From contig NZ_GG703820.1 in assembly GCF_000156395.1 (NCBI RefSeq), positions 813 to 64,812 of the forward strand: a stretch of DNA of 64,000 nt, given 5' to 3'. Within the stretch, counting starts at the first letter, position 1. The number at the start of each line of letters is the position of its first letter. The notes under the pieces were generated by a model that was not told the origin of the DNA, searched no databases, and saw only the letters and a list, made by a program, of their open reading frames with translations. This DNA is from Providencia rustigianii DSM 4541. Its GTDB lineage: Bacteria > Pseudomonadota > Gammaproteobacteria > Enterobacterales > Enterobacteriaceae. This document shows positions 9,409-19,000 of the stretch, in pieces. Made by a program: the position numbers and the translations under genes.

Positions 9409-9435
9409 TTATCGGTAGAATATAAGGGATCTTTA
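9409..9435 (-). promoter_or_regulatory. Sigma-28 (FliA) promoter of the chemoreceptor gene
   Basis: On the minus strand TAAAGATC (9428-9435), an 11-nt spacer and ACCGATAA (9409-9416) match the flagellar consensus TAAAGTTT-N11-GCCGATAA in 13 of 16 positions with exact spacing. It lies about 37 bp upstream of the ATG. Confidence 0.85.
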
Positions 9436-9623
9436 CCACATAAATCGCTCAATTTACAAATATGAATATTTAAAATTGATTGATTTGTGATTGCACAAGA
9501 GATTATGGTGCAAGTTAAATGAGAAATAGCCTCATTTGGGACAAACTAAGATTATAAGTACAATTACTTATTTTAAATAAATATTGATATTTATGATGCT
9601 TTTTTGAAAAATTCTTGAGTAAT

Positions 9624-9654
9624 TTCCCCTACCGCCAAGCAGGAAGTAGGGGAA
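9624..9654. repeat. Inverted repeat downstream of tyrA
   Basis: TTCCCCTAC (9624-9632) and GTAGGGGAA (9646-9654) form a 9-bp stem with a 13-nt loop, just after the tyrA stop codon. The tyrA transcript reads TTTTTT before rather than after the stem, so this is not a classical intrinsic terminator. It may stabilise the mRNA 3' end or end transcription imperfectly. Confidence 0.55.
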
Positions 9655-9660
9655 AAAACG

Positions 9661-10782
9661 TTATTTACGATTGTCATTGGCTCTTTGTAATAAAGATTGG
9701 CTTTCTTTCATAAAATGATATGCATCTTCGCCGAACCATTGGCTTACTTGCGTAAACTGTCGGATAAATTCGGTTTTATCATTACGTTCCAACATTTCAA
9801 TCGATTGACCTAGAAGTCGATAATAGCGGCGGATCAACTCTACATTTTCGTCCGAGGACATAATGATATCCGCATATAGTTGGGGGTCTTGAGCAAATAA
9901 CCGCCCTACCATTGCTAGTTCTAAACGGTAAATCGGAGAAGAAAGATCCAACAATTGTTGTAAATCAACTTGCTCATCTGCCAAATTTTTCCCGTAAGTA
10001 AACGTTGTAAAATGGCGTAACGCTTGTATGAAGCTCATATTGCGATCATGTTCTTTAGGCTTGATCTGTTTTAATCGAGCGCCCCATACTTGCAACTGTT
10101 CAAGGAACCATTGGTAAACATCAGCATCTCGACCATCACAGTATGCAAATACCTGTTTAGCCACGCTACCAATATCGGGACCAAACATCGGATGTAAACC
10201 AAGAACGGGACCTTTATGTACCTGAAGCATAGCTTCCAGTGGTTTCTGTTTAACTGATGCGATATCGACTAAAATCGTTTTTGGATCTAATTTTGGTAGC
10301 TGGTTAATCACATCCACCGTTAAATGAATAGGAACACTGATGATCACGACACTTGCACCAGAAACAATAGATGATGCATGAGGCCAATCTTGCTCAGCTA
10401 ATACCTTAACTTGATAGCCAGAGAGCGTCAGAAGGCGGTTAAATAATCGCCCCATTTTCCCTTCTCCACCCACAATAATAATAGGGCCAGCTTCCAGATT
10501 TAGTGTTTTAAACCCTTTATCATTTTCACGCGTATAAGATTCCCGCATAATCCTTCGGAGGATATCCTCGATTAGGTCAGCAGGGATCCCCATACGTTCA
10601 GCTTCAGCTCTACGTGCGGCTAACATGCTGGACTCACGCTCTGGTACATAGATAGGTAATCCATGTTGGCTTTTAACTTCACCCACTTCCGCAACTAGTT
10701 GAAGCCGCTTAGCTAATAGATCTAATAATGACTTATCAACTTCATCAATTTGCTCCCTTAAATGGGATAATTCAACAGACAT
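9661..10782 (-). CDS. tyrA: Bifunctional chorismate mutase / prephenate dehydrogenase TyrA
   Basis: Carries chorismate through prephenate to 4-hydroxyphenylpyruvate for tyrosine synthesis. The 373-aa length equals E. coli TyrA. An AroQ chorismate mutase domain (about 1-90) precedes the NAD-binding dehydrogenase domain with [10 protein letters not shown] near residue 105 and the conserved [10 protein letters not shown] segment. It starts 13 bp after the aroF stop codon, so the two form an aroF-tyrA operon. It is probably repressed together with aroF by TyrR. Confidence 0.98.
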   Translation of the reverse strand: MSVELSHLREQIDEVDKSLLDLLAKRLQLVAEVGEVKSQHGLPIYVPERESSMLAARRAEAERMGIPADLIEDILRRIMRESYTRENDKGFKTLNLEAGPIIIVGGEGKMGRLFNRLLTLSGYQVKVLAEQDWPHASSIVSGASVVIISVPIHLTVDVINQLPKLDPKTILVDIASVKQKPLEAMLQVHKGPVLGLHPMFGPDIGSVAKQVFAYCDGRDADVYQWFLEQLQVWGARLKQIKPKEHDRNMSFIQALRHFTTFTYGKNLADEQVDLQQLLDLSSPIYRLELAMVGRLFAQDPQLYADIIMSSDENVELIRRYYRLLGQSIEMLERNDKTEFIRQFTQVSQWFGEDAYHFMKESQSLLQRANDNRK

Positions 10783-10795
10783 ACCAATACCTTGC

Positions 10796-11890
10796 TCAGC
10801 TCACTTTACTTAATTTTTGCCCACGCTGTTCAAGCATTGGTGATAATGCTTGATGCAATTTGCGCAGCACGGACTCTGTTGTTTCCCAGTTAATGCAGGC
10901 ATCTGTAACTGAAACACCGTATTGCATGTTTTCTCTTGGCTGTTCAGATGTTTGGCTTCCTTCATTAATATGGCTTTCAAGCATAATACCTGTAATTGAT
11001 TCATTACCATTAATAATTTGTTCAAGAATTGAATCAACAACAAGTGGCTGACGACGGTAATCTTTGTTTGAGTTACCATGGCTACAATCCACCATTAATG
11101 ATGGTTCAAGCCCTGCCTTTCTCATTTCAGCTTCACACGCCGCAATATTTTCAGCATCATAGTTAGGTGTTTTTCCGCCACGTAAAATAACATGACCATT
11201 TTTATTACCATTAGTATGAAGTAAGCACACTTGCCCAGATTGGTTAATGCCCATAAATCTATGTGGCATCGCAGCGGCTTTTAATGCATTTATTGCTGTC
11301 GATAGGCTACCATCTGTACCATTTTTAAAACCAACTGGCATGGACAAACCAGAGGCCATTTCACGGTGAGTTTGAGATTCTGTAGTTCTCGCTCCAATGG
11401 CTGACCAGCTGAATAAGTCACCTAGGTATTGTGGGTTATTAGGATCGAGAGCTTCTGTCGCTAACGGTAATCCCATATTGACTAAGTTAGTTAATAGATC
11501 ACGAGCAATATGTAGCCCTTTTTCCATTTCAAAACTACCATCCATAAATGGATCACTGATTAAACCTTTCCAACCAACCGTTGTACGTGGTTTTTCAAAG
11601 TACACACGCATCACAATATATAAGCTATCACTTAACTCAGCGGCTAGTTTCTGCAAACGCTCGCCATACTCAATGGCGGCATCAACATCATGGATTGAAC
11701 AAGGACCACATACCACGAGTAAGCGCGGGTCACGCTGATGAATAATATCAGCAATTACTTTACGCGATGTCGCAATGGCATGCAGATTGCTGTGACTCAA
11801 TGGATATTTTTGCTTCAGACTTTCAGGAGTAATTAAAACCTGCTCGTCTTGAATATTCACATTATTGAGTACATCTTTTTGCATGATCAT
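10796..11890 (-). CDS. aroF: 3-deoxy-7-phosphoheptulonate synthase, tyrosine-sensitive type AroF
   Basis: Catalyses the first step of the shikimate pathway, joining phosphoenolpyruvate and erythrose 4-phosphate. The class I DAHP synthase signature [12 protein letters not shown] and the [20 protein letters not shown] segment are intact. Overall similarity and the operon with tyrA mark it as the Tyr-inhibited isozyme AroF. The ATG at 11890 has AGGT 8 bp upstream. A second ATG at 11884 would reproduce the E. coli start M-Q-K-D and cannot be excluded. TyrR-type boxes lie upstream. Confidence 0.97.
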   Translation of the reverse strand: MIMQKDVLNNVNIQDEQVLITPESLKQKYPLSHSNLHAIATSRKVIADIIHQRDPRLLVVCGPCSIHDVDAAIEYGERLQKLAAELSDSLYIVMRVYFEKPRTTVGWKGLISDPFMDGSFEMEKGLHIARDLLTNLVNMGLPLATEALDPNNPQYLGDLFSWSAIGARTTESQTHREMASGLSMPVGFKNGTDGSLSTAINALKAAAMPHRFMGINQSGQVCLLHTNGNKNGHVILRGGKTPNYDAENIAACEAEMRKAGLEPSLMVDCSHGNSNKDYRRQPLVVDSILEQIINGNESITGIMLESHINEGSQTSEQPRENMQYGVSVTDACINWETTESVLRKLHQALSPMLEQRGQKLSKVS

Positions 11891-12017
11891 TTGATTACCT
11901 ATTTAGCTTATTATTTATTAGTGATGTTATTTATCGATCTTGTGTTTGGTGCGTGAGAGATAACATATCATGCATCGTAAAGATTTCAATCCAAAACTGT
12001 AAAATAACTCAATTTGA

Positions 12018-12035
12018 TGTACATAAAAAATTACA
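12018..12035 (-). promoter_or_regulatory. Weak TyrR-box candidate upstream of aroF
   Basis: TGTACA-N6-ATTACA matches the TyrR consensus TGTAAA-N6-TTTACA in 10 of 12 positions. It lies about 130 bp before the aroF start. E. coli aroF has several boxes of unequal strength, so a weak box near a strong one is plausible. Confidence 0.4.
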
Positions 12036-12118
12036 TAATGATATCTAATTGAATTTAAAGTAATTAAAACAATAGTCTGAGGTAAATTTTATATTCAAGA
12101 GAATACAATGAATAAATT

Positions 12119-12136
12119 AGTAAACATATGTTTACA
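12119..12136 (-). promoter_or_regulatory. Strong TyrR box upstream of aroF-tyrA
   Basis: Read on the minus strand the site is TGTAAA-CATATG-TTTACT, 11 of 12 matches to the TyrR consensus TGTAAA-N6-TTTACA. It lies about 230 bp upstream of aroF, beside an ERIC repeat. The identity of the neighbouring operon supports the call. Confidence 0.7.
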
Positions 12137-12156
12137 AAAATAATTTTATTGGGTGA

Positions 12157-12284
12157 TATATTCTAAATAGTTCGAGTTGTGGCTAGGTGGCAAAATGAAG
12201 ACAGCGCAGGGAGCATACATAAGTATGTGACCTGTGTGGCTGAATGAAGCCAACACCGCCACAGCGCGAAATATGACGAATATA
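12157..12284. repeat. ERIC-type intergenic repeat (about 127 bp)
   Basis: The core GGGAGCATACATAAGTATGTGACC followed by GAAGCCAACA closely resembles the ERIC core (GGAGCTTACATAAGTAAGTGACT... GAAGCCAACA). The ends TATATTC and GAATATA are inverted repeats and the length is about 128 bp, the canonical ERIC size. A small direct duplication (ATATGACGA twice, 12271-12290) sits at one end. It lies between the rplS terminator and the aroF upstream region. Confidence 0.85.
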
Positions 12285-12294
12285 TGACGAATAT

Positions 12295-12320
12295 AAAAAA
12301 GGCCCGCTATAAGCGGGCCT
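12295..12320 (-). terminator. Intrinsic terminator of the rpsP-rimM-trmD-rplS operon
   Basis: AGGCCCGCT and AGCGGGCCT form a GC-rich stem, followed on the minus strand by TTTTTT (12295-12300). It begins 27 bp after the rplS stop codon. Confidence 0.9.
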
Positions 12321-12346
12321 CAACTTTCGGATGTAGCGAAAGCGTA

Positions 12347-12715
<369 letters not shown>

Positions 12716-12741
12716 CTAGGTAAACTGATATATGTAGACAA

Positions 12742-13506
12742 TTAATTGTCTGGATTCATTGATTGCTCAGCCTGATATTCCCGTTGGAATTCAGCTAGCA
12801 ACATCCTCTGCTCGTCAGTCAGAGCTAGGCTTTCTAGAAGCTCAGGTCTTCTAAGCCAGGTACGACCAAGTGATTGTTTCATGCGCCAGCTATCAATCTT
12901 GGCATGATTGCCTGAAAGTAAAATCTCAGGAACTTGCATGCCATCTAGCACTTCAGGTCGAGTATAGTGAGGACAGTCCAGCAAGCCATCTGCAAAAGAA
13001 TCTTCTTGAGCTGAAGCTTGATGCCCCAGAACTCCAGGAATAAACCGAGAGACTGAGTCTATCAACACCATTGCGGGGAGCTCCCCACCACTGAGAACGT
13101 AATCACCGATTGACCATTCTTCATCAACTTCGGTTTGAATGATCCGTTCATCAATACCTTCATAGCGGCCACAAACAAGAATTAGCTTCTCATTTGTTGC
13201 CAGCTCACAAACCCCATCTTGACCGAGTTTGCGACCTTGTGGTGACAGATAAATGACCTTTGCACCATCACCGGCCTCAGTTCTTGCTGTACGAATCGCA
13301 TCCTTTAACGGTTGCACCATCATCAGCATGCCTGGACCACCACCATATGGGCGGTCATCGACTGTTTTATGTCTATCGTGCGTAAAATCTCTAGGATTCC
13401 AACACTCAACAGTCAGCAAGCCATTTTTCACTGCCCGACCAGTTACCCCGTACTCGGTTATTGCGCGGAACATTTCGGGAAACAGGCTAATTACACCAAT
13501 CCACAT
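12742..13506 (-). CDS. trmD: tRNA (guanine37-N1)-methyltransferase TrmD
   Basis: Forms m1G at position 37 of tRNAs reading CNN-type codons and so prevents +1 frameshifting. The 254-aa SPOUT-class enzyme shows the trefoil-knot segments [12 protein letters not shown] and [17 protein letters not shown] that bind S-adenosylmethionine. The N-terminal [13 protein letters not shown] is diagnostic. Length matches E. coli (255 aa). Confidence 0.98.
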   Translation of the reverse strand: MWIGVISLFPEMFRAITEYGVTGRAVKNGLLTVECWNPRDFTHDRHKTVDDRPYGGGPGMLMMVQPLKDAIRTARTEAGDGAKVIYLSPQGRKLGQDGVCELATNEKLILVCGRYEGIDERIIQTEVDEEWSIGDYVLSGGELPAMVLIDSVSRFIPGVLGHQASAQEDSFADGLLDCPHYTRPEVLDGMQVPEILLSGNHAKIDSWRMKQSLGRTWLRRPELLESLALTDEQRMLLAEFQREYQAEQSMNPDN

Positions 13507-13542
13507 GATTTATCCCACTCATAAAAACCGTTAATCGGAGAT

Positions 13543-14091
13543 TTAAAAACCAGGATCCCACTCCACTTCAATAACTTGGGCGGAGAGATCGACTTTCTTG
13601 ATAACCTGCCCATCAAGAAACGGAACCAGCCGCTCCTTGATGCCAAATGCATCTTTCAGATTTGCCTTAATCACCAGAACGTCATTCGATCCGGTTTCCA
13701 TCATGTCAACAACGGTACCAAGGTCATAACCATCTAACGTTACTACGTGGCAACCCATAAGGTCTTTCCAATAGTATTCGTTATTCTCCAACTCAGGAAG
13801 TTGGGTTGAATCAACCGCAATTTCAAAGTTGGTCAATAATGTCGCTGCATCACGGTCTTCGACCCCTTTCAGCTTGACGATGATATCTTTGTTGTGATGT
13901 TTCCAATCTTCTATTTCAATATGTTGCCATTGACCAGAACGTTGGATAAACCAAGGCTGATAATCAAAAATACTTTCAGCATGTTCGGTGGACGAAAAAA
14001 CTTTGAGCCAACCACGAATACCGTATGCAGCTCCTAATTTGCCCAAAACAATTGGGTTTGCTGGGGGCTGAAGTTTAGTTTGCGTGCTCAT
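13543..14091 (-). CDS. rimM: 16S rRNA processing / 30S maturation factor RimM
   Basis: RimM binds ribosomal protein S19 and promotes assembly of the 30S head. The 182-aa length, measured from the ATG at 14091, equals E. coli RimM. A GTG nine bases upstream is open, but GGTGG lies 5 bp before the ATG. The N-terminal beta-barrel ([20 protein letters not shown]) and C-terminal PRC-barrel domain ([21 protein letters not shown]) are both present. Its start is 18 bp from the rpsP stop. Confidence 0.97.
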   Translation of the reverse strand: MSTQTKLQPPANPIVLGKLGAAYGIRGWLKVFSSTEHAESIFDYQPWFIQRSGQWQHIEIEDWKHHNKDIIVKLKGVEDRDAATLLTNFEIAVDSTQLPELENNEYYWKDLMGCHVVTLDGYDLGTVVDMMETGSNDVLVIKANLKDAFGIKERLVPFLDGQVIKKVDLSAQVIEVEWDPGF

Positions 14092-14109
14092 TGTTACCAC
14101 CGTGACAGA

Positions 14110-14358
14110 TTAAGCTACTTTCTTAGCTTGTTTGACCAGTTGTGCAACACGGTCAGAAACAGTTGCACCTAAGCCAACCCAATGTTCGATACGGTCTAGG
14201 TCTAAACGCAGTTCTTCTGCTTGACCAGTAGCGATCGGGTTAAAGAAGCCGATACGCTCGATGAAACGACCGTCACGCGCATTGCGGCTATCGGTTACAA
14301 CGATTTGATAGAACGGACGTTTTTTAGCGCCGCCACGAGATAAACGAATTGTTACCAT
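14110..14358 (-). CDS. rpsP: 30S ribosomal protein S16
   Basis: An 82-aa bS16 protein beginning [18 protein letters not shown], the same length as in E. coli. The ATG at 14358 is chosen because GAGGA lies 5 bp upstream. An ORF extension of seven codons runs through that ribosome-binding site and is rejected. First gene of the rpsP-rimM-trmD-rplS operon. Confidence 0.97.
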   Translation of the reverse strand: MVTIRLSRGGAKKRPFYQIVVTDSRNARDGRFIERIGFFNPIATGQAEELRLDLDRIEHWVGLGATVSDRVAQLVKQAKKVA

Positions 14359-14379
14359 AACATCCTCATTAGTTAACAA

Positions 14380-14417
14380 AACAACCAGACTCCATCGAGG
14401 GATAGAGTCCGGTTGTT
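14380..14417 (-). terminator. Hairpin between ffh and rpsP (terminator or attenuator)
   Basis: On the minus strand AACAACC-GGACTC pairs with GAGTC-T-GGTTGTT, giving a 12-bp stem with one mismatch and a T-rich 3' side (TTGTT). It lies 21 bp before the rpsP ATG. It could end ffh transcripts or regulate entry into the ribosomal operon. Confidence 0.6.
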
Positions 14418-14495
14418 ATATAAAAAGCCCGAAAAGTTTACTCACTTTGACGCAAAAATCAATCAAAAGTGCATTTTAGTTTCAAGCTTTACTGC

Positions 14496-15857
14496 TTAAC
14501 GCCCCGGAAATCCCGGAGGCATCATACCTTTCATGCCGCGCATCATTTTGGCTAAGCCGCCTTTTTTCATCTTTTTCATCATGCGTTGCATATCATCAAA
14601 CTGTTTCAAGAGTTTATTAACTTCTTGAACTGTAGTCCCAGAACCCGCAGCAATACGGCGTTTGCGTGAGCCTTTAATAATTTCTGGCTTTTCACGTTCT
14701 TTACGCGTCATTGATTGGATCATGGCTTCCATACGGATAGTTATTTTATCATCCATCTGGGATTTAACTGCATCTGGTATCTGGGACATGCCTGGCATTT
14801 TACTTAACATGCTGGTCATTCCGCCCATATTACGCATCTGCTTTAACTGGTTTAAGAAGTCATTTAGGTCGAACGTATCGCCTGTTTTGAGTTTCTTAGC
14901 TAGCTTTTCTGCTTCATCGCGATCAACTTTGTGCTCAAGTTCCTCAATCAGGGATAATACATCCCCCATTCCCAAGATACGTGATGCAACACGCTCAGGG
15001 TGGAATGGTTCAAGGGCATCCGTTTTTTCACCGACCCCGAGGAATTTAATTGGTTTACCTGTAATGGCGCGAATCGATAACGCAGCACCACCACGTGCAT
15101 CACCATCAACTTTCGTTAATACGATACCCGTTAATGGCAAGGCTTCGTTAAAGGCTTTAGCTGTATTTGCAGCATCTTGCCCCGTCATTGCATCGACGAC
15201 AAACAGCGTTTCTACTGGGTTAATAATGCGATGAATTTCTTGGATTTCTTCCATCATCACTTCATCAACGTGCAATCGCCCGGCAGTATCCACCAGTAGA
15301 ACATCATAAAATTGAAGTTGAGCGTGTTTTAGCGCTTTCTGGACAATAGATGCAGGTTTTTCTTGTGCATCAGAAGGGAAGAAATCAATGCTAACCGCTT
15401 CGGCTAATGTTTCTAACTGTTTAATCGCCGCAGGACGGTATACGTCGGCAGAGACCACAAGCACTTTTTTCTTTTGCTTTTCTTTTAACAGTTTACCCAG
15501 CTTAGCAACGCTGGTTGTTTTACCTGCGCCTTGCAAGCCAGCCATCAATACCACGGCTGGTGGCTGAGCAGATAAATTCAGTTGATGGTTTTCTTCACCC
15601 ATGGCACGGGTCAGTTCATTTTGAACAATCTTTATGAACTCTTGTCCCGGTGTTAGGCTTTTATTAACATCTTGACCAACAGCGCTTTCTTTGACTTTTT
15701 GAATAAACTCACGGACAACTGGCAATGCAACGTCAGCTTCCAGTAACGCCATGCGAACTTCGCGTAATGTATCTTTAATATTGTCATCAGTCAGACGTCC
15801 ACGTCCGCTGATATTGCGCAAAGTGCGCGATAGTCTGTCAGTTAAATTATCAAACAT
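14496..15857 (-). CDS. ffh: Signal recognition particle GTPase Ffh
   Basis: The protein subunit of the bacterial SRP; with 4.5S RNA and FtsY it targets inner-membrane proteins co-translationally. The 453-aa length equals E. coli Ffh. An N domain (about 1-85) precedes the G domain with GLQGAGKTTSVAKLG, DTAGRL and TKVDGDARGG. The C-terminal methionine-rich M domain ends in runs such as MMKKMKKGG and MMRGMKGMMPPG. Its upstream neighbour ypjD is divergent. Confidence 0.98.
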   Translation of the reverse strand: MFDNLTDRLSRTLRNISGRGRLTDDNIKDTLREVRMALLEADVALPVVREFIQKVKESAVGQDVNKSLTPGQEFIKIVQNELTRAMGEENHQLNLSAQPPAVVLMAGLQGAGKTTSVAKLGKLLKEKQKKKVLVVSADVYRPAAIKQLETLAEAVSIDFFPSDAQEKPASIVQKALKHAQLQFYDVLLVDTAGRLHVDEVMMEEIQEIHRIINPVETLFVVDAMTGQDAANTAKAFNEALPLTGIVLTKVDGDARGGAALSIRAITGKPIKFLGVGEKTDALEPFHPERVASRILGMGDVLSLIEELEHKVDRDEAEKLAKKLKTGDTFDLNDFLNQLKQMRNMGGMTSMLSKMPGMSQIPDAVKSQMDDKITIRMEAMIQSMTRKEREKPEIIKGSRKRRIAAGSGTTVQEVNKLLKQFDDMQRMMKKMKKGGLAKMMRGMKGMMPPGFPGR

Positions 15858-16140
15858 ATGTCTTAGCTCAATTCTGTTATGGGCCTATATGTAGCCTTAT
15901 TTGGTTACTCGCGCTATGTATTTCAAGGGCAAATAAAAATAGCCACGACACAATCCAACGCTGATATTGGCTGAGGAGTGTATCATATCTGATGCTTTTT
16001 CGCTGCCTTGTTTACCTAACTCTAATGAGCTATCGATAAAGAATATCAAGGGATTCGCCATACCAATGGTTGGAGCCTACACGCGCACGAGTTATACTAT
16101 AAAGTATCTATCCACTAAAAATGAATAACGACACTATACT

Positions 16141-16932
16141 ATGCCCGTATTTGCAGTCATAGCAGTTTGTACATACATGGTCAGTCTGCTGCTGATCGTT
16201 CCCAGTCAAGTGCGTAAGCAAGCAATCTATCGCAGATTAGCTATTTTATTAGCCATCATCGCGATGATTACTCACGCAATTACACTGAAATTACAAATTT
16301 TCAGTGAAGTGAGCGGGCAAAACTTAACTTTATTGAATCTCGGCTCTTCCGTCAGTTTATTGATGTGTTTAATCATGACCGTTGTGGGGTATTTAGGGCG
16401 AGCATGGTATTTAACGCCCATTGTCTATAGCTTCGCGATTATTAACCTCATTTTATCAACGACAATGCCAGGTGAATTTATAACTCACTTGGAAGCCAGT
16501 ACTCCGTTATTTGTTCATATTGGTTTAGCACTTTTAAGCTATGCAACACTCTTAATTGCGGCATTATATGCGTTTCAAGTGGCGATTATCGATTATCAGC
16601 TAAAGAATAAAATTCTGAAGTTTAGCCCTGATATGCCACCAATGATGGTCATTGAGCGCAAAATGTTTCACGTTACTCAGGTGGGGGTTATTTTACTCAC
16701 GCTGACTTTATGTACTGGTTTTATTTATATCGATAATATTTTTGATAAAGAAAATATCCATAAATCGATATTGTCGGTTGTGGCTTGGTTTGTTTACGTT
16801 ATTTTGCTATGGGGACACTTTCATGGCGGATGGCGTGGAAAACGCGTGTTATTTTTCCACGTAGGGGGCTCATTGATCCTCACGTTAGCTTTTTTCGGTA
16901 ATCGTTTAGTCCAACAACTGACCGTCTCTTAG
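16141..16932 (+). CDS. ypjD: Inner membrane protein YpjD, cytochrome c assembly (CcsA/CcmC-like) family
   Basis: A 263-aa polytopic membrane protein with about eight hydrophobic segments. It belongs to the CytC_asm family, recognisable from the histidine-bearing helices near FVHIGLALLSYATLLIAALYAF and LLWGHFHGGWRGKR. E. coli YpjD occupies the same position between ffh and corB and has no firmly established role; haem handling or cytochrome assembly is inferred from the family only. No strong ribosome-binding site is visible before the ATG. Confidence 0.9.
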   Translation: MPVFAVIAVCTYMVSLLLIVPSQVRKQAIYRRLAILLAIIAMITHAITLKLQIFSEVSGQNLTLLNLGSSVSLLMCLIMTVVGYLGRAWYLTPIVYSFAIINLILSTTMPGEFITHLEASTPLFVHIGLALLSYATLLIAALYAFQVAIIDYQLKNKILKFSPDMPPMMVIERKMFHVTQVGVILLTLTLCTGFIYIDNIFDKENIHKSILSVVAWFVYVILLWGHFHGGWRGKRVLFFHVGGSLILTLAFFGNRLVQQLTVS

Positions 16933-16974
16933 TCAGAAAGTTAACGTTGAACTCCTGTTATAAGGAACCTTGTT

Positions 16975-18261
16975 TTGGATGATGTATCCACTGGTACTCT
17001 AATCATCATATTGATTGTTTTAATCTTTTTGTCTGCTTATTTTTCAGCATCAGAAACCAGTATGATGACATTGAACCGTTATCGATTAAAACATTTAGCG
17101 AAGCAAGGTAATCGTTCCGCTATGCGTGTTGAGAAATTACTGAGGCATCCAGATAAACTGTTAAGTTTAGTACTTATTGGTAATAACTTAATTAATATTA
17201 TTGCCTCAGCCCTTGCGACTATCATTGGTATGCGCTTATACGGCAATACTGGTGTAGCAATAGCAACGGGAATTCTAACGTTTGTAATTCTATTATTCGC
17301 AGAAGTCATGCCTAAAACGCTTGCAGCACTTTATCCTGAGCGAATTGCGTTTCCGAGCAGTCTAATATTAAATCCATTACAAAAAATCATGATGCCTATT
17401 GTTTTGGGATTCAATGCGATTTCAGCTTCGTTTTTACGTTGCTGCGGGATCCGCCCTTCCGCTATACGCAGCGATGCAGTGAATAAAGAAGAGCTACGCA
17501 CCATCGTCAATGAATCTAAAAATAAACTTAGCCGACGTAATCAGGATATGTTGATTTCTATCCTCGATTTAGACAAAGTCACGGTTGGCGACATTATGTT
17601 GCCACGCAATGAAATTGTCGGCATCGATGTTAATGATGATTGGAAGTCGATTGTGAGGCAACTAACCCACTCACCTCATGGTCGAATAGTCCTGTATCGA
17701 GATTCTTTGGATGATTCTATTGGTATTTTACGAGTGCGTGAAGCCTATCGTTTGATGATGGAAAAACGGGAGTTTAACAAACAAAATCTGATAAAAGCTG
17801 CCGATAATATCTACTTCATTCCTGATAGCACCCCCCTAAATATTCAACTCGTGAACTTCCAACATAAAAAAGAAAAATTGGGGATAATCGTTGATGAATA
17901 TGGCGAAATCCAAGGCTTAATCACAGTAGAAGATATTTTGGAAGAAATTGTTGGCGATTTCACCACATCAATGTCACCTTCCCTAGCAGAAGAAGTTATT
18001 CCACAAAGTGATGGTAGCGTATTGGTTGATGGAACAACAAATATTCGAGATTTGAATAAAGCCTTCGATTGGAACTTACCTGTAGATGGTCCTAGAACGG
18101 TCAATGGGATGGTTTTAGAGGTTTTAGGGGATATCCCTCAACCAAAAGAACAAATAGCCATAGGGAGCTATCTCATCGAAGTTTTAGTGATGAACGACAA
18201 TACCATTAAACAGGTAAAAATTATCCCTTTAGCTTTTGATTCTCAAGAACCTGAATTCTAG
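16975..18261 (+). CDS. corB: CNNM/CorC-family transporter-associated protein CorB (YfjD)
   Basis: A 428-aa protein of the CorB/CorC (UPF0053, CNNM-like) family linked to Mg2+/Co2+ efflux. It has a DUF21 membrane domain with four hydrophobic helices (about 1-180), two CBS domains (about 190-330) and a C-terminal CorC_HlyC domain (about 345-428). The start is TTG at 16975 with AAGGA 12 bp upstream; no in-frame ATG exists nearby. Length and order after ypjD match E. coli. A strong terminator follows. Confidence 0.95.
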   Translation: MDDVSTGTLIIILIVLIFLSAYFSASETSMMTLNRYRLKHLAKQGNRSAMRVEKLLRHPDKLLSLVLIGNNLINIIASALATIIGMRLYGNTGVAIATGILTFVILLFAEVMPKTLAALYPERIAFPSSLILNPLQKIMMPIVLGFNAISASFLRCCGIRPSAIRSDAVNKEELRTIVNESKNKLSRRNQDMLISILDLDKVTVGDIMLPRNEIVGIDVNDDWKSIVRQLTHSPHGRIVLYRDSLDDSIGILRVREAYRLMMEKREFNKQNLIKAADNIYFIPDSTPLNIQLVNFQHKKEKLGIIVDEYGEIQGLITVEDILEEIVGDFTTSMSPSLAEEVIPQSDGSVLVDGTTNIRDLNKAFDWNLPVDGPRTVNGMVLEVLGDIPQPKEQIAIGSYLIEVLVMNDNTIKQVKIIPLAFDSQEPEF

Positions 18262-18275
18262 TCAGTTATAAAACA

Positions 18276-18320
18276 AAAAAGCCTTAAAATCAGCCTGTAT
18301 GCATGATTTTAAGGCTTTTT
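18276..18320. terminator. Bidirectional terminator between corB and luxS
   Basis: GCCTTAAAATCA (18281-18292) pairs with TGATTTTAAGGC (18304-18315), flanked by an A tract on the left and a T tract on the right. It can therefore end transcripts from both convergent genes. Confidence 0.9.
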
Positions 18321-18338
18321 AAATTAAGGCATAACCCA

Positions 18339-18854
18339 CTAAATATGTAATTGAGCTAATTTTTCTTCAGGTAGAGCCAGCTCATCATTTTTGTTGATAC
18401 CGATCTCTTTAGCAAGAACCTGACTAGCAATTTGCTGCGCTTCTTCTAAAGAGTGCATCATATAAGTTCCACACTGATAAACATTGAGCTCAGGGATCTT
18501 ATTTTGATCTTGGACATTTAACACATCCTCCATCGAAGCCTTCCATGCTGTTGCCACACGTGCCTCATCTGGCTGACCAATCAAACTCATATAAAAACCG
18601 GTTCGACACCCCATAGGGGAAATATCAATGATTTCTACACCATCTCCATTCAGATGATCTCGCATAAATCCAGCAAAGAGGTGCTCAAGGGTATGCGTGC
18701 CTTTTTCTGTCATTGCTTCTTTATTTGGAACTGTGAAGCGTAAATCAAAAACAGTGATTGTATCACCACTTGGTGTTTTCATTGTTTTTGCTATACGAAC
18801 AGCAGGAGCTGCCATACGCGTGTGATCTACAGTAAAACTGTCTAATAATGGCAT
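18339..18854 (-). CDS. luxS: S-ribosylhomocysteine lyase LuxS
   Basis: Cleaves S-ribosylhomocysteine to homocysteine and DPD, the precursor of autoinducer AI-2, in the activated methyl cycle. The 171-aa length equals E. coli LuxS. Metal ligands His54 and His58 (HTLEH) and Cys128 (VYQCGTYM), together with catalytic Cys83 (GCRTGF) and Glu57, are all present. The divergently transcribed sRNA gene micA lies immediately upstream. Confidence 0.98.
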   Translation of the reverse strand: MPLLDSFTVDHTRMAAPAVRIAKTMKTPSGDTITVFDLRFTVPNKEAMTEKGTHTLEHLFAGFMRDHLNGDGVEIIDISPMGCRTGFYMSLIGQPDEARVATAWKASMEDVLNVQDQNKIPELNVYQCGTYMMHSLEEAQQIASQVLAKEIGINKNDELALPEEKLAQLHI

Positions 18855-18889
18855 TTCATGACCTCCTAAAAAATATTTATGAAGAAAAT

Positions 18890-18918
18890 GAAACTAATCT
18901 AAAAACGCAGAGTCTGAA
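18890..18918 (+). promoter_or_regulatory. Sigma-E-type promoter of micA
   Basis: GAAACT (18890-18895) and GTCTGA (18912-18917) with a 16-nt spacer resemble the sigma-E consensus GAACTT / TCTGA. The predicted start about 7 bp downstream falls on the first base of the MicA-like sequence. E. coli micA is sigma-E dependent. Confidence 0.7.
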
Positions 18919-18923
18919 TATAT

Positions 18924-19000
18924 GAAAGACGCGCAAATTGTTATCATCCCTAATTCTCTAAGAGATTTTTTATTTGGCCACTTAATGTGGCCACTTCTTT
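18924..19000 (+). ncRNA. micA: Small regulatory RNA MicA (SraD)
   Basis: The segment begins GAAAGACGCGCAAATTG, followed by TTATCATCCCTAATTC. It lines up with the E. coli MicA 5' end (GAAAGACGCGCATTTGTTATCATCATCCC), with a 3-nt deletion and a few changes inside the seed. The 3' end is a TGGCCAC / GTGGCCA terminator hairpin plus a T-rich tail, also as in MicA (TTTGGCCACTC...GTGGCC). The position between luxS and gshA is conserved. In E. coli MicA uses Hfq to repress ompA and other envelope mRNAs in response to envelope stress. Confidence 0.88.
18975..19000 (+). terminator. MicA terminator, also downstream of gshA
   Basis: TGGCCAC (18975-18981) and GTGGCCA (18987-18993) are followed by CTTCTTTT on the plus strand. 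On the minus strand the same stem is followed by AAATAAAAAATC. It may also mark the end of gshA transcripts. Confidence 0.75.

Noticed and set aside
9624-9654. Hairpin after tyrA as an intrinsic terminator
   Set aside because: The T tract precedes the stem in the tyrA transcript, so it was recorded as a repeat only.
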